In this document: one piece after another, positions 17,897-27,715 of the stretch
Numbering within the stretch: the stretch's first letter is position 1
Layout of the letters: each line of letters begins with the position of its first letter
From: Candidatus Poribacteria bacterium
Lineage (GTDB): Bacteria; Poribacteria; WGA-4E; WGA-3G
Direction of reading: 5' to 3'
DNA length: 57,626 bases
Assembly (NCBI GenBank): GCA_028820845.1
Contig: JAPPII010000018.1
Span: forward strand, 1-57,626
Translations under genes and position numbers: made by a program
Notes under the pieces: generated by a model
The model's input: the letters and a program-made list of their open reading frames with translations, nothing else
Database searches by the model: none
Told to the model about the DNA's origin: nothing

Positions 17897-18865
17897 ATGA
17901 CGGATCAACATAAACACGGTATTAAAACCGTTGCTATTCAGACAGGATTAACACAACTTATCATTCGGGCATGGGAAAAGCGATACAACGTCGTCACACC
18001 GCTGCGAACCGAAACGAATCGTCGTCTCTATTCCGATGCGGATATCTCGCGACTCACGTTGCTTCGTCTCGCGACTCAGGCAGGACATAGTATTGGACGA
18101 ATAGCAAATCTATCGACCGAAGAACTTCTGGAACTCATTGGAACGGGTGGGACGGTTGTGCAGTCCGCTGCAATCGCAAAAGAGGATGTCTCACAGGAAA
18201 CATCCCTTCATTTTTACATCGCTTCGTGCATCGCAGCGATTAAAAGATTTGAGATGCAAGCACTCGAATCAACACTCTTCGCCGCATCAGTCGCATTTAG
18301 CCAACCTGTTTTCCTTGAAAAGTTGATCACACCGCTGATGCAGAAAATTGGTGAACAATGGAAAGCAGGAACGTTACGGATCGCACACGAACATCTTGCC
18401 ACTGCAGTTGTCCGAACACTGTTGGGCAGCATCTCTCAAGGATCTGATGTATCCGCCGCAATGCCAAATTTAGTGGTCGCGACGCCACGGGGTCAACTCC
18501 ACGAAATCGGTGCCTTAATTGCCGGAACAACTGCAGCGTCGCACGGGTGGCGAGTCACCTACCTCGGTCCCAACCTACCAGCTGAAGAGATTGTAGGGTG
18601 TGCAGTGCAAAATGGGGCAAAGGCGATCGGGTTGAGCATCGTTTACCCGACAGATGACCCCCTTATGGCAAATGAATTACGGAAAATTCGACGCGGAATT
18701 CAAGCAGATGTTGCCCTGTTTGTCGGGGGGGCGGGGGCAATCGCCTACGACTCCGTCATTAACGTTATTGGCGCGGTGAGAATCAATGACATGCCAACTT
18801 TCCGCACCGAACTCGAAGCCTTGCGTGCGCAACAGAACGCGTCAGTAGCATCGGAGGAATCGTAG
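17897..18865 (+). CDS. carH: CarH/LitR-like MerR-family B12-dependent photoregulator
   Basis: A 322-residue transcription factor. A MerR-type winged helix occupies residues 1-75 (including RAWEKRY and TNRRLYSDADISRL). A helical cobalamin-binding region holds W155-x9-E165-H166, the Wx9EH motif of light-sensing CarH proteins. A Rossmann B12-binding domain follows, with H202 in QLHEIG (the usual D/E of DxHxxG is replaced by Gln), then LSIVYPTDDP and FVGGAGA. In known members, adenosylcobalamin makes a tetramer that represses carotenoid genes in the dark, and light breaks it. It is divergent from the carotenoid operon, with shared sequence words in both promoters. A strong AAGGAAAGGA ribosome site precedes the start. 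Confidence 0.88.
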   Translation: MTDQHKHGIKTVAIQTGLTQLIIRAWEKRYNVVTPLRTETNRRLYSDADISRLTLLRLATQAGHSIGRIANLSTEELLELIGTGGTVVQSAAIAKEDVSQETSLHFYIASCIAAIKRFEMQALESTLFAASVAFSQPVFLEKLITPLMQKIGEQWKAGTLRIAHEHLATAVVRTLLGSISQGSDVSAAMPNLVVATPRGQLHEIGALIAGTTAASHGWRVTYLGPNLPAEEIVGCAVQNGAKAIGLSIVYPTDDPLMANELRKIRRGIQADVALFVGGAGAIAYDSVINVIGAVRINDMPTFRTELEALRAQQNASVASEES

Positions 18866-19021
18866 CGGAAAGACTATCTTCGTTCAAGTTGCCAGTTATT
18901 GATTGTTGAACAAGAGTTGTGTGGTAACAGAAACCACTTCGTTACGCTCGCGTCTTTAACCAATATCTGATAACGGAAAGGATTTCGCAGAAATCCGTAC
19001 CGAGAATTGTTCTTTCAATAA
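18866..19021. repeat. Intergenic palindrome
   Basis: GGATTTC (18980-18986), loop GCA, GAAATCC (18990-18996): a perfect 7-bp hairpin between the convergent carH and chimeric glycosidase genes. It may end transcription but has no T run. Confidence 0.45.
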
Positions 19022-21214
19022 CTATTCCCCTCGGATCGCTTGTCGTAAGATTCTCATCTGTTCAAGTGTTGCAGATGAGACTTTTCCATCCTGGGTAATC
19101 CCCATGTTCATTGTAATTACCAACTTCTGGGCAATACAGGTCTGCACATAATCAATAAGCCGCTGAGTAGCAAACAGGGGTGCAGCAATATCGGTATCTG
19201 GATATCCGTGCTGCCAAGGGTCATCGAGAAAAATCAAGCCGTGCGGTTGTAGTCCGCCTGCACTGCCACCCTCTGCAAAGAAACTTGCTGGTGGATTCAC
19301 GAGCGCACCGCCAAACTCACCCGCATAGTACTCTTGAAATTCAGTCGTTTTGGGGAGAATCCAACTGTTCCAAGCGACAATGCGTTCGGGATTGCCAACC
19401 TTGGTCGCCTCATACAACTCTTCAAACGGCTGAAGCGGATACCGATCGTCGAACCAGTACCCCGCAATTTTTTTACCATAGCGAATACCGATCTCGGTAA
19501 GAATGTCACGCTCAATTTTGAAGAACCCTGACTTGTCTTGACGTAAAAACCCAGCGGCTTTCATCCACCCTGTATCCCCAACGCCATGATGGAAATAAAG
19601 AATAAGGGGTATATCATGTTCTTGCAGTTTGTCAGCCATCTCTCCAATTAGATCGCGTCTACACGTGCGTTCCGGCATAACCGCTTCGATCGATTTCAAC
19701 GGAGCAGGGAAATGCATAACTCCGTGGACAGAAGTGAAAATAACGTAGCCTGCCCCAGTTTCACGCACCATATCGGCGAAAGTATCGATGTCAAAAGCGT
19801 TCACCGCTTCTGGATAGGATTTTTGTGAACCCCGCAACGGCTGCGTCGTTGTTGACCAGTGGAACATTACGCCATATTTCGCCTCGACGAACCAATCGGT
19901 ATTCGCTCGTATTTCTTGAGCCTTCTTCCTTGAAGCAATCGTTGCTTTTGCTGCCGAGGGTGAAATCAGCTCAAGCGAATGGACTTTTATGTTTTCTACA
20001 GAGTTTGCCTTTCCGATGAGGCGCAGCGTAATTGTACTTTCACCTTCGGGAATGTGCAATGTCTCCTGAAGCGGTATCCTTTCAAAATTCTGCGAATCCC
20101 CTGCCCATCCGGTTGTTTGGCGGACTATCCAAGTAATTTTGCCGTGTCTTGTGATAATCTCGAACGCCGAACCTATTGCATCGGCATCGGCAGTATAAGT
20201 TAGCGCAATTTCATAATCAGAAGACCCCTGGAATTTCACCTTCCATGAGAGTGAAGCGGATGGTTTGTTCCAACCCTCAATCCAGTCCTGTGCCTGCAAG
20301 TGCGCAAGACCGGCATCTGTCTTGGCACTGTCCCCAAAAAGATAGATAACCGACGAAGGATCTGCTTCAACCAACCGCGGTTTCTTAAGCGTAGCGGGAT
20401 CTCCCTCAATATCAAGAACGACGATGTCATCAATACCGTTTTGGTATTCCTCTGGAACCACGATCAAAAGTCCCCACGGATGTTGTCGCACGATTCCCCA
20501 CAAAGTGCCGTCTACCGTGGGATTTCCCAGAATCCAAGCGTTCTTCACCACCCGATCGGTGATTGCTGGAAGCGTGATATTGTTCTTTCCAGCCCAAGAA
20601 AGCACATGAACGTAGATTCTGCCATCCTTGTAGGTTGTGACGTATTGGTCGGTGGGTTCAAATGGACCACCGCGAGTATTGATGATCGATTCCCCGTTCT
20701 CCTTAATCCACTCTTGAATCACTTCGTTTGCTCCAGGGAATCTGGACCTTTTCTGGCTATCCGACAATGGATTGACATTGATCTCTAAATCGCTACCCGC
20801 TGCATGCACCATATCTACAATCAACGCCTTGGCGGTTCCTTGATTACGCATAATTTCCTCCTCTGTGTGTGCAGCAAAAACCAGGCAGTTGAGCGCAAGT
20901 AAAATCGCAAAGAACGGACTTAGTTCGCGACGCTTTTCAACTTTCTGGCACACCTTGTTATGGGCATCTGCCTGCGCATTGAAATAGGTATGTGATGCCG
21001 ATTTGACGGTAAAGCCCTCTTTTTTGCTGCCAGGGTCTACACCCACAGCAATCTCTTGATTACATCGTTTTGAAGGTTCTCTGTTGAGTCTTACACAGAA
21101 TACGCCGTTGCTCCAAAACGGTGTTGCCTTGCCTGATTTTATTCGCTTCGCTGCCCTGGAAGGACGTGTAGGCATCAATGGCTTTTGATTCTTATCTACA
21201 ACTGGGACAAACAT
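19022..21214 (-). CDS. Chimera: IscB/IsrB N-terminal fragment fused to a secreted alpha-L-fucosidase-like protein
   Basis: A 730-residue frame with two unrelated parts. Residues 1-97 match the start of IS200/IS605-associated IscB/IsrB nucleases: VDKNQKPLMP, the RRXRR-type region, and RuvC-I VGVDPGSKKEG with Asp60, ending near KVEKRRE where the arginine-rich bridge helix should begin. Residues 98-117 (SPFFAILLALNCLVFAAH) are a signal-peptide core. The rest has glycosidase character: KYGVMFHWS near residue 440, FDIDTFADMVRETGAGYVIFT, LILYFHHG and YWFDD, as in GH29-like fucosidases. The glycosidase therefore lost its own start to an in-frame fusion with transposon DNA. AAGGAAG precedes the fused start. 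The signal is no longer N-terminal, so export may fail. An assembly join is the main alternative. Confidence 0.75.
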   Translation of the reverse strand: MFVPVVDKNQKPLMPTRPSRAAKRIKSGKATPFWSNGVFCVRLNREPSKRCNQEIAVGVDPGSKKEGFTVKSASHTYFNAQADAHNKVCQKVEKRRELSPFFAILLALNCLVFAAHTEEEIMRNQGTAKALIVDMVHAAGSDLEINVNPLSDSQKRSRFPGANEVIQEWIKENGESIINTRGGPFEPTDQYVTTYKDGRIYVHVLSWAGKNNITLPAITDRVVKNAWILGNPTVDGTLWGIVRQHPWGLLIVVPEEYQNGIDDIVVLDIEGDPATLKKPRLVEADPSSVIYLFGDSAKTDAGLAHLQAQDWIEGWNKPSASLSWKVKFQGSSDYEIALTYTADADAIGSAFEIITRHGKITWIVRQTTGWAGDSQNFERIPLQETLHIPEGESTITLRLIGKANSVENIKVHSLELISPSAAKATIASRKKAQEIRANTDWFVEAKYGVMFHWSTTTQPLRGSQKSYPEAVNAFDIDTFADMVRETGAGYVIFTSVHGVMHFPAPLKSIEAVMPERTCRRDLIGEMADKLQEHDIPLILYFHHGVGDTGWMKAAGFLRQDKSGFFKIERDILTEIGIRYGKKIAGYWFDDRYPLQPFEELYEATKVGNPERIVAWNSWILPKTTEFQEYYAGEFGGALVNPPASFFAEGGSAGGLQPHGLIFLDDPWQHGYPDTDIAAPLFATQRLIDYVQTCIAQKLVITMNMGITQDGKVSSATLEQMRILRQAIRGE

Positions 21215-21250
21215 AGTTTGTAACTTCCTTGGGATATGTATTTCCCCTTT

Positions 21251-23230
21251 TTAGAATCTCCCAAAGACACGCACAAAAATTTCCATGTAATTCTGGTCGT
21301 TAACATCACCGATTGCCCGTTGATCTATGTACCGCGCACCGATATGCAGAAACATCCGCTTTTCGTAAGCGACAAAACTCTTCTCCATTTCAGCCAACAA
21401 GGCTTGACGGACAAAATCGTTATCGTTCTCACGCATATCATTGAACAAGAGAATTTGCCCCCCACCGGTTAGCTTGATGGTTTTCGTAAACTGGTAGACA
21501 ACCTTGAGGATAAGTGCGGGTGCCATATCGCGGACATTTGCGCGTTCAATTTGGCGTAGTCGGAGGCGACGGGAGACCTCCTCACCGTCAATCTCTCCAG
21601 TTAGGGAAAGGTATTCCAACCGGTCCTCCGCCATTCGGAAGCCATTACGGACAGTGTACTTGAACATTGGGCTAATCTCAAGCGACTTGGTAGGACGCAT
21701 ACGGTACAAGGTTTTGAAGATACCCACTTCGTAATGCTGGTTGTCTTTATCAAAGTCGTAGTCGTACTGAACTTTAGCGCGAGCTGTGGTGACCATCCGG
21801 TCAATTCCTAAGTATTCCCAAGTGATTTTGGCAGTGTTAATCAGGTCGTTCTGCATCAGCAGCGGATCCTTGCGTCGTTTTTCGACTTCAGTCCCGCCAT
21901 CAACACCAAAGAACTGAACATCACCATCTTCTTCCATCTCCCAGACTTCCGGCTGTGATCGATAGAGGTGTTCGTCTTGCCTACTTAAAAATCCAGCGTA
22001 ATACCACGTTTCGTCAGGGATTCGATCTTTCACCAACTTCAGCTCATTCTCAAAAACGAGCGAAGAGGCGTGTGGGAGTTCTTTTTGATAAACGAGATTA
22101 GCGAACGCTTTCGTTGAAGTTGGCGTATTTCTGAGTCTGATATTTTCTTCGATTTGAAACCCCAAATCCAAGTCAACAACACTCGTCTGCTGACTGATCT
22201 TGCGGTTCATGAAAAGCCGTACACCTTGAAGTCCAACATCGAATTCATAATTCGGATCCTTATCATTCTCCTCTTCGTCCCGAATGCCGTTGTTGTTCCG
22301 ATCGCTCTCATCAAGGAAATCCTCGTCAACATCAAAAAGCAGAATATCATCCTCATAGTCGAAGATACCGTTGTTATTCTTATCAAGGTCTCCGGGGATA
22401 ATCAGGGAGGGAGGATCAAGCGGTGTGTTATCGGAGTAGCGGTCTTGATCGTCATTATCGCCAACTGAACGAGAGGCATCGAACCGTGGGCCGACGCGAA
22501 ACACTTCTGCCTGAAAGATGGCATCACCAACGGTTTGGAAGGCTTTGAAAACGGTCGTTGTCGCATCAAAGCGCGACCGCAAGTTTTTCCGCAACGCGCT
22601 TTTCGGTGTAACAGCCACTTCTGCTTTTATACCGTAGTTGGTAAAATTGGTTTCCAAATCCACCGCCCATACGGGTGTTTCGCGGAAGTACCAAGAGAGT
22701 CCTAACTGCGATTTTCCAAACTTTGTAACCTCACGTAAACCGATACCTGACCCTTCCATTGTCCCCTCTTGTCCGTTCAGTCGGTTAAGCAATCCAGGGA
22801 CCATGAGAATTGTCCAATCGGTGCGATTCGAGCGGACCTCCCAACGGACACCGCTTAAGTCAATCTGATCAAAGGTGAATTTTGTGAAGGTCGTCGGGAC
22901 TTCTCCGAGACTCAGGATATTTTTGACGCTACCCGCTGTCTCCTCAATCACCATGACACTGTGGAAACCCCGCCGAAAGAGACGATCAAAATCAAAACGG
23001 TCTTGTCTAACGCGTTCTTCCTCCGTATCTGCAAGGAAGTTCCGTCTGTTTGTGAAATCATACTCGACACGTCCAGAAAGAAACAACTTGCCGAATAGAC
23101 TGTACACATCCTCTGCCTCAGCCCGGAACGTGAGGGAACAACAAAGCAAGACTTTTAAGAAAAAAAGGAAACTTTTAACAGAAAAATAAGGACCGAGCCA
23201 GGACTTTCGGTTGTCTGTATTTATTTCCAT
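21251..23230 (-). CDS. Outer-membrane beta-barrel-like protein with calcium-binding-like inserts
   Basis: A 659-residue secreted protein with a signal peptide near residues 18-39. Long alternating hydrophobic/polar strands suggest a porin-like barrel, and it ends in Phe (VFGRF), as BAM substrates do. About residues 265-325 hold two Asp/Asn-rich loops, DLDKNNNGIFDYEDD and ESDRNNNGIRDEEEN, similar to dockerin/EF-hand-like calcium sites. I do not recognise the family by name. The start is uncertain: no ribosome site is visible, and a (GGCTATC)4 array ends eight bases upstream. It lies 36 bp from the chimeric glycosidase gene, on the same strand. Confidence 0.65.
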   Translation of the reverse strand: MEINTDNRKSWLGPYFSVKSFLFFLKVLLCCSLTFRAEAEDVYSLFGKLFLSGRVEYDFTNRRNFLADTEEERVRQDRFDFDRLFRRGFHSVMVIEETAGSVKNILSLGEVPTTFTKFTFDQIDLSGVRWEVRSNRTDWTILMVPGLLNRLNGQEGTMEGSGIGLREVTKFGKSQLGLSWYFRETPVWAVDLETNFTNYGIKAEVAVTPKSALRKNLRSRFDATTTVFKAFQTVGDAIFQAEVFRVGPRFDASRSVGDNDDQDRYSDNTPLDPPSLIIPGDLDKNNNGIFDYEDDILLFDVDEDFLDESDRNNNGIRDEEENDKDPNYEFDVGLQGVRLFMNRKISQQTSVVDLDLGFQIEENIRLRNTPTSTKAFANLVYQKELPHASSLVFENELKLVKDRIPDETWYYAGFLSRQDEHLYRSQPEVWEMEEDGDVQFFGVDGGTEVEKRRKDPLLMQNDLINTAKITWEYLGIDRMVTTARAKVQYDYDFDKDNQHYEVGIFKTLYRMRPTKSLEISPMFKYTVRNGFRMAEDRLEYLSLTGEIDGEEVSRRLRLRQIERANVRDMAPALILKVVYQFTKTIKLTGGGQILLFNDMRENDNDFVRQALLAEMEKSFVAYEKRMFLHIGARYIDQRAIGDVNDQNYMEIFVRVFGRF

Positions 23231-23238
23231 ATCGTATT

Positions 23239-23266
23239 GGCTATCGGCTATCGGCTATCGGCTATC
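23239..23266. repeat. Tandem heptamer (GGCTATC)x4
   Basis: Four perfect copies of a 7-bp unit lie immediately upstream of the barrel-protein start codon. Two more degenerate copies (ATGGCTG-ACGGCTA, 23315-23328) reach into the stop codon of the next gene. Part of a dispersed heptad family. Confidence 0.85.
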
Positions 23267-23325
23267 GGCAAGAAACCTTATAGCGGTTGCCCACACTTTA
23301 CATACCACAAACTGATGGCTGACGG

Positions 23326-26300
23326 CTATCTCAAAATATCCTCCGGTCCGTAGGACTCCGTGAAGGTTGTCCAGGTTCCTGTGTGTTTATCAAGACGGCT
23401 CAATCCACGATATGTGCCAAACCAAACATAGGTGTTATCTACCGCCACGGAGAGGATACCGTTATGTGCTAAACCGTCCTCTCGGGTGTAAGTCGTCCAA
23501 CTATCCGTCAACTGATTAAACCGACTGACGCCTGCATTATAGGTGCCGATCCACAGTTCCGTGCCATCCACACCGATATTGGTAACCTTGTTGCTGGCGA
23601 GCCCATCTTCTGTTGTATAGGCATCCCAAATATTCGTCTTTTCATTATAGAGCGTCACACCACGATCGCTGCCAAACCAGACCCGATCGCCATCAATAGC
23701 GATACAACTGACTTCATCACTTGCAAGCCCATCTTCCACTGTGATTGTCTTCCAAGTGTCTCTACCGATGTCGTACTTGCTGACCCCTCGGCGTGTCCCG
23801 ACCCAGACGTGTCTCTTGCTTGCCGTGATACACCAAATTTGATCGGTAACTAACGATTCTGCGAACTCCTTAGATATAGCGGAAGGCTGGATTTCGGTTC
23901 CCGACGTATAGGTGATCCAAGCATTAAGGTCATCCGCTGTGCGAGGATATTTTCCAATCCCAGAGTTAGTGCCAACCCAGATGCTATCGCCGTCACTGCT
24001 GACAGAGGTTATATTATTGGCAGGCAACCCATGCTCAGTTTTGTACTGATCCCACCGGAGTGCTAATTTATCAAAGCGGTTCGCCCCATCGCGTGTCCCG
24101 ACCCAGACATATTGTTCATCGGTTACAATAGAGCTCACAACGTCATCGGAGAGCGTGTCTCTCTTTTTGCGTCGATGCTCATGCCAGTGGCCGCCATGGG
24201 TTTCTATATTTTCGGATCCACCTTCCTGCCGATAATTCTTCCAAGTCCCCAAGGATTTATCATAGCGGGACATACCTTTGTCAGTTCCGACCCAGACAAA
24301 ACGTTCATCTGTATCAACTGTCCGAACAGTCCGACCAACAAGCGTTGGCAATGATGTCAAAGGTGTCCAAGATTCTTTCCGCTTGTCATAGCGGGAAAGC
24401 CCACGCAAGGTTCCGACCCATACGTAGTCTTCATCAACCGCAAGCCCATACTCACCGACATGGTTATGGAGTAGGCCTTTGATATCTCTAAACGCTGCCC
24501 AAGTACCAGAAGCGAAATGGAATCGCCGAAGCCCACTGTTGGGTGCAGCTAACCATAGATAATCTTCGTCGGCTGCCAGTTCAAGCGTTCCGCGTCCGGA
24601 TCTGATTGTCGTCCACTCTTTGTTCCGCCTATCGTATCGTGTAACTCCTACATCTTCCCAAGGTCTATAGAGTATCCATACGTCCTTCTCTGTTGCAATA
24701 ATGCGTCTAATGGTCCTCGAAGCAAGTACATCGTTCGTTGAAAAGGTTGTCCATTTTTTTGTTTTCTTATCGTACCGCGACAATGGACGGTTGCTACCTC
24801 TGTCCCATTCCGAACGCGCAACCCAGATGAAATCGTCATCTACAGTAATCCACTCTCCGCCTCTACCGGCGAGTCCATCCCTTGGACCGAAGTCTTTCCA
24901 TTCACGGGTAATCTCATTGTACCGAGTGAGTCCACGCCCAGATGCAAACCAGACATTTGGTCCATCAACCCCAAGTGCATTTACACGTTCAATCTGCTCA
25001 TGCCTATCCTCTTCAACTACTTCCCATGTCCGAGTCGTTTTACTATAATGGTTTAATTCCAAACCTATCATCGGAATGACCCAGACACTCTGTTCACTCA
25101 CAGCAATTTTACTTAAATCGTCTGTAGAGAGTCCATCCTCTGTCGTAAAATGCTGCCATGTATCCGCCATTTTATCGTAACGGAGAATACCGTAGTCTGT
25201 CGTGAACCAGACTGCGTCCGTATCCACATAGGTCCAACGCAGGAGTGTCATGGATCTTTTCTGCGTAGACTTCAGAATATCTAAGCGTGTAAAACGCCGC
25301 CACGTCTCTGTTGGCCGATGAAATCGTACAATACCACCATTGGGTGAAGCTCCCCAGTTACTGAACCAGATGTAATCGCCATCGAACTTGATGTTCGAGA
25401 CTTTGATTTCAAGGAACGGCTCCCGCACTGGACGGGACTGATGTGCTACCTCTCTCCCACTTTGCGTCTCATATTCAACCAGACCAATATCTGTTGCCAA
25501 CCAAAGTGTTCCATCCGCCTCACAGAGGATGTCGCGAATACTATAGGGCACGTTTGAGAGGGAATTCCAAGAATCAGAAGCGATTGTGTAACTGCCGAGA
25601 CCGTGTGGTGTGCCGATCCAAAGGACGCCATCTTGAAAGGCAAGTGCGGTAACATTGGGAGAGGGCAACTGTTTATTAAAGGAGAGTGGAAGCCAAGACT
25701 GGCGGGTGCTGTCATACTTTGCCAGCCCTTGACGTGTCCCTGCCCAAAGTGTCTGTCCTGTGGGAGCGGTTTGTAACCCCGAATCTGTAGTAAGCAGCAC
25801 ATTAACGTAAGAATTCGGAAGACCGTCGGCGGCCGAGTGCATCTTCTCATCTTCAATCGAATACCGCCAAACACCTTCCGCACCGCCAAACCAAACATTG
25901 GCATCGCGAGCGAGTACAGATGATATAAGTGGGTCTTTAGGCGTATCTGGTAGGGCAAGCTGCGTCCATACTTGAGAAATTGTATCATACACCGCAGGAC
26001 CGAGACTCGTACCGAGCCAAAGGTAGTGGCTCGGCGATGCAGTATCCACATCAACGGATGTCACGAAAGCTTCACCTTGTGTTTTCTCACGAGATGGGAT
26101 CCGAAATGTCCATTCACCGCCCAAAGATGCCCGTGTCCCAAGCCCGCGATCGGTCCCGATCCAAATGGAATAGTTATCAGTTTCCAGAGAAGCATTACTG
26201 GCGACTGGCGACTGTCGACTGCTTAGCTGAATACATATTGATGTGATATAGGAAGTTGGCAATCCATCTTCTTTGGAAATCGTTTCCCAACTGTGCGTTT

Positions 26301-27654
26301 GCGGTGAGTAAATCGAAATCCCTGCGACTGTCGCAACCCAAAAGTTTCCATCCGGGTCGCGCGCTATATCCCGTACGTCGTTGTCGGTGAGAAAATCGGC
26401 TTGTTTGTAAAGCGTCCACTCACCGGTTACCTTATCAAAACGGCTCACACCATCCTCTTTGCTCGCGAACCAGACATCGTTACCTTGTGTTGTAATCCAG
26501 CTGACATGATTGCTCGATAATCCATCTGCTCTCGTGTAGTGGACCCATGTGTTGACAGGTTTAATGAACCGATGCACACCCGCATTAGCAGTTCCGAACC
26601 AGACTTGGAACCCATCTGCCCGGATCGAGGTAATCATATTGCTTCTGAGCAAATCAGTTTTCGTATACGTTTTGATGAACGTTTGGTCAACCTGATTGTA
26701 TTGACTGACCCCCTCGTTTTGCGTGCCAAACCAAACACTGTCATCGTCCACCGCAATCGTAGCAATCTGGCTGCCTATCAAACCATCTGATTTGGTATAG
26801 TTATTCCAAGAATCGGTATCTCGATGATAGCGACTCACCCCACCCCTGCTGAACCTTGGATCCTCATCCCATCCATGTGGATCAGGATTTATTTCTCTAT
26901 CGGTGCCGACCCAGACGTACTCCGGCTCGACTGCGATCGTTGTAATTACTTTGCTGACTAAGCCATCTTTCCGAGTGCGTACCGCCCAACTATCTATCGT
27001 TTTGTCATAACGGTTCAACCCATCGGATGTCCCAAACCACACGTAGTTTCCGTCCACTGCAACAGAAGAGACTTGGTCGCTCGCCAAACCGTCAATGGTT
27101 CGGAAAGTCGAAAAAGCGTTTGTTTGGACATCGTAACGGCTCACCCCTTCATCCGTAGCAAACCAAACCCATTGCCCATCAACAGCAACAGCATTCACCA
27201 TATCGTTTGCCAACCCATCTTCCATTGTATAGTGGAACCACTTGTCCTGTTGGCGATCCCAGCGCGAAACTCCCCTCGCTGTCGCAATCCATACATTGTC
27301 TGCATCTGCAGCAATACAGTTAACTTCGTTACTGACGAGCGTCCGTTCCGTGGGCCACGTCTTTACAGGTGCCGAACCCGTTTGGGAATCCTCAAAGGGT
27401 ACATCGGATTGCCGATCAGTTGCTAATGTCCCACATCCCATAACTATAAACAGGAGCAGTAACACCAAAACACAGACATTAGAAAATCCGTAAAGTGTTC
27501 TAAAGTCTGTAAAGTTGTGAAGTTGTTTCAGATTGCGTCCCAACTTTACAGAATTCTTCCACTCGTTGCCTGAAGGGGGCAAGCCGACTTTAGTATACTT
27601 GCTGCTTTTCGCAAGCGATCTTTGCGGCTCACGATTATCTGCTCGCTTTATCAT
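23326..27654 (-). CDS. Giant beta-propeller lipoprotein (two-component-regulator propeller repeats)
   Basis: A 1442-residue protein built from roughly 25 repeats of about 50 residues. Each contains a core like VWFGTxxGLSRYDKxTxxWxxYTxxDGLxSNxVxxIAVDG, as in the periplasmic sensor propellers of hybrid two-component systems. No kinase domain follows. The lipobox is IVMGC at residues 70-74 after a hydrophobic stretch, so it is a likely outer-membrane or periplasmic lipoprotein. The n-region is unusually long (about 55 residues), but AAGAGGT eight bases upstream supports the 27654 start. A 7-bp repeat insert interrupts one blade near residues 476-492. It could act as a large binding or sensing scaffold; the ligand is unknown. 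Confidence 0.85.
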   Translation of the reverse strand: MIKRADNREPQRSLAKSSKYTKVGLPPSGNEWKNSVKLGRNLKQLHNFTDFRTLYGFSNVCVLVLLLLFIVMGCGTLATDRQSDVPFEDSQTGSAPVKTWPTERTLVSNEVNCIAADADNVWIATARGVSRWDRQQDKWFHYTMEDGLANDMVNAVAVDGQWVWFATDEGVSRYDVQTNAFSTFRTIDGLASDQVSSVAVDGNYVWFGTSDGLNRYDKTIDSWAVRTRKDGLVSKVITTIAVEPEYVWVGTDREINPDPHGWDEDPRFSRGGVSRYHRDTDSWNNYTKSDGLIGSQIATIAVDDDSVWFGTQNEGVSQYNQVDQTFIKTYTKTDLLRSNMITSIRADGFQVWFGTANAGVHRFIKPVNTWVHYTRADGLSSNHVSWITTQGNDVWFASKEDGVSRFDKVTGEWTLYKQADFLTDNDVRDIARDPDGNFWVATVAGISIYSPQTHSWETISKEDGLPTSYITSICIQLSSRQSPVASNASLETDNYSIWIGTDRGLGTRASLGGEWTFRIPSREKTQGEAFVTSVDVDTASPSHYLWLGTSLGPAVYDTISQVWTQLALPDTPKDPLISSVLARDANVWFGGAEGVWRYSIEDEKMHSAADGLPNSYVNVLLTTDSGLQTAPTGQTLWAGTRQGLAKYDSTRQSWLPLSFNKQLPSPNVTALAFQDGVLWIGTPHGLGSYTIASDSWNSLSNVPYSIRDILCEADGTLWLATDIGLVEYETQSGREVAHQSRPVREPFLEIKVSNIKFDGDYIWFSNWGASPNGGIVRFHRPTETWRRFTRLDILKSTQKRSMTLLRWTYVDTDAVWFTTDYGILRYDKMADTWQHFTTEDGLSTDDLSKIAVSEQSVWVIPMIGLELNHYSKTTRTWEVVEEDRHEQIERVNALGVDGPNVWFASGRGLTRYNEITREWKDFGPRDGLAGRGGEWITVDDDFIWVARSEWDRGSNRPLSRYDKKTKKWTTFSTNDVLASRTIRRIIATEKDVWILYRPWEDVGVTRYDRRNKEWTTIRSGRGTLELAADEDYLWLAAPNSGLRRFHFASGTWAAFRDIKGLLHNHVGEYGLAVDEDYVWVGTLRGLSRYDKRKESWTPLTSLPTLVGRTVRTVDTDERFVWVGTDKGMSRYDKSLGTWKNYRQEGGSENIETHGGHWHEHRRKKRDTLSDDVVSSIVTDEQYVWVGTRDGANRFDKLALRWDQYKTEHGLPANNITSVSSDGDSIWVGTNSGIGKYPRTADDLNAWITYTSGTEIQPSAISKEFAESLVTDQIWCITASKRHVWVGTRRGVSKYDIGRDTWKTITVEDGLASDEVSCIAIDGDRVWFGSDRGVTLYNEKTNIWDAYTTEDGLASNKVTNIGVDGTELWIGTYNAGVSRFNQLTDSWTTYTREDGLAHNGILSVAVDNTYVWFGTYRGLSRLDKHTGTWTTFTESYGPEDILR

Positions 27655-27715
27655 TTCTAATTACCTCTTAATAACTTACAACTAACAACCTTAGCACACT
27701 TCATAACTTTCCTTA

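Noticed and set aside
23239-23266. CRISPR array
   Set aside because: The repeat unit is only 7 bp, contiguous and without spacers; no array of 25-40-bp repeats with unique spacers was seen anywhere.
14222-27710. 16-base word AAAGTTATGAAGTGTG found after crtD and near the transporter's 3' end (minus strand)
   Set aside because: One shared 16-mer is expected by chance in 57 kb at this base composition, and it overlaps a coding end in one case.
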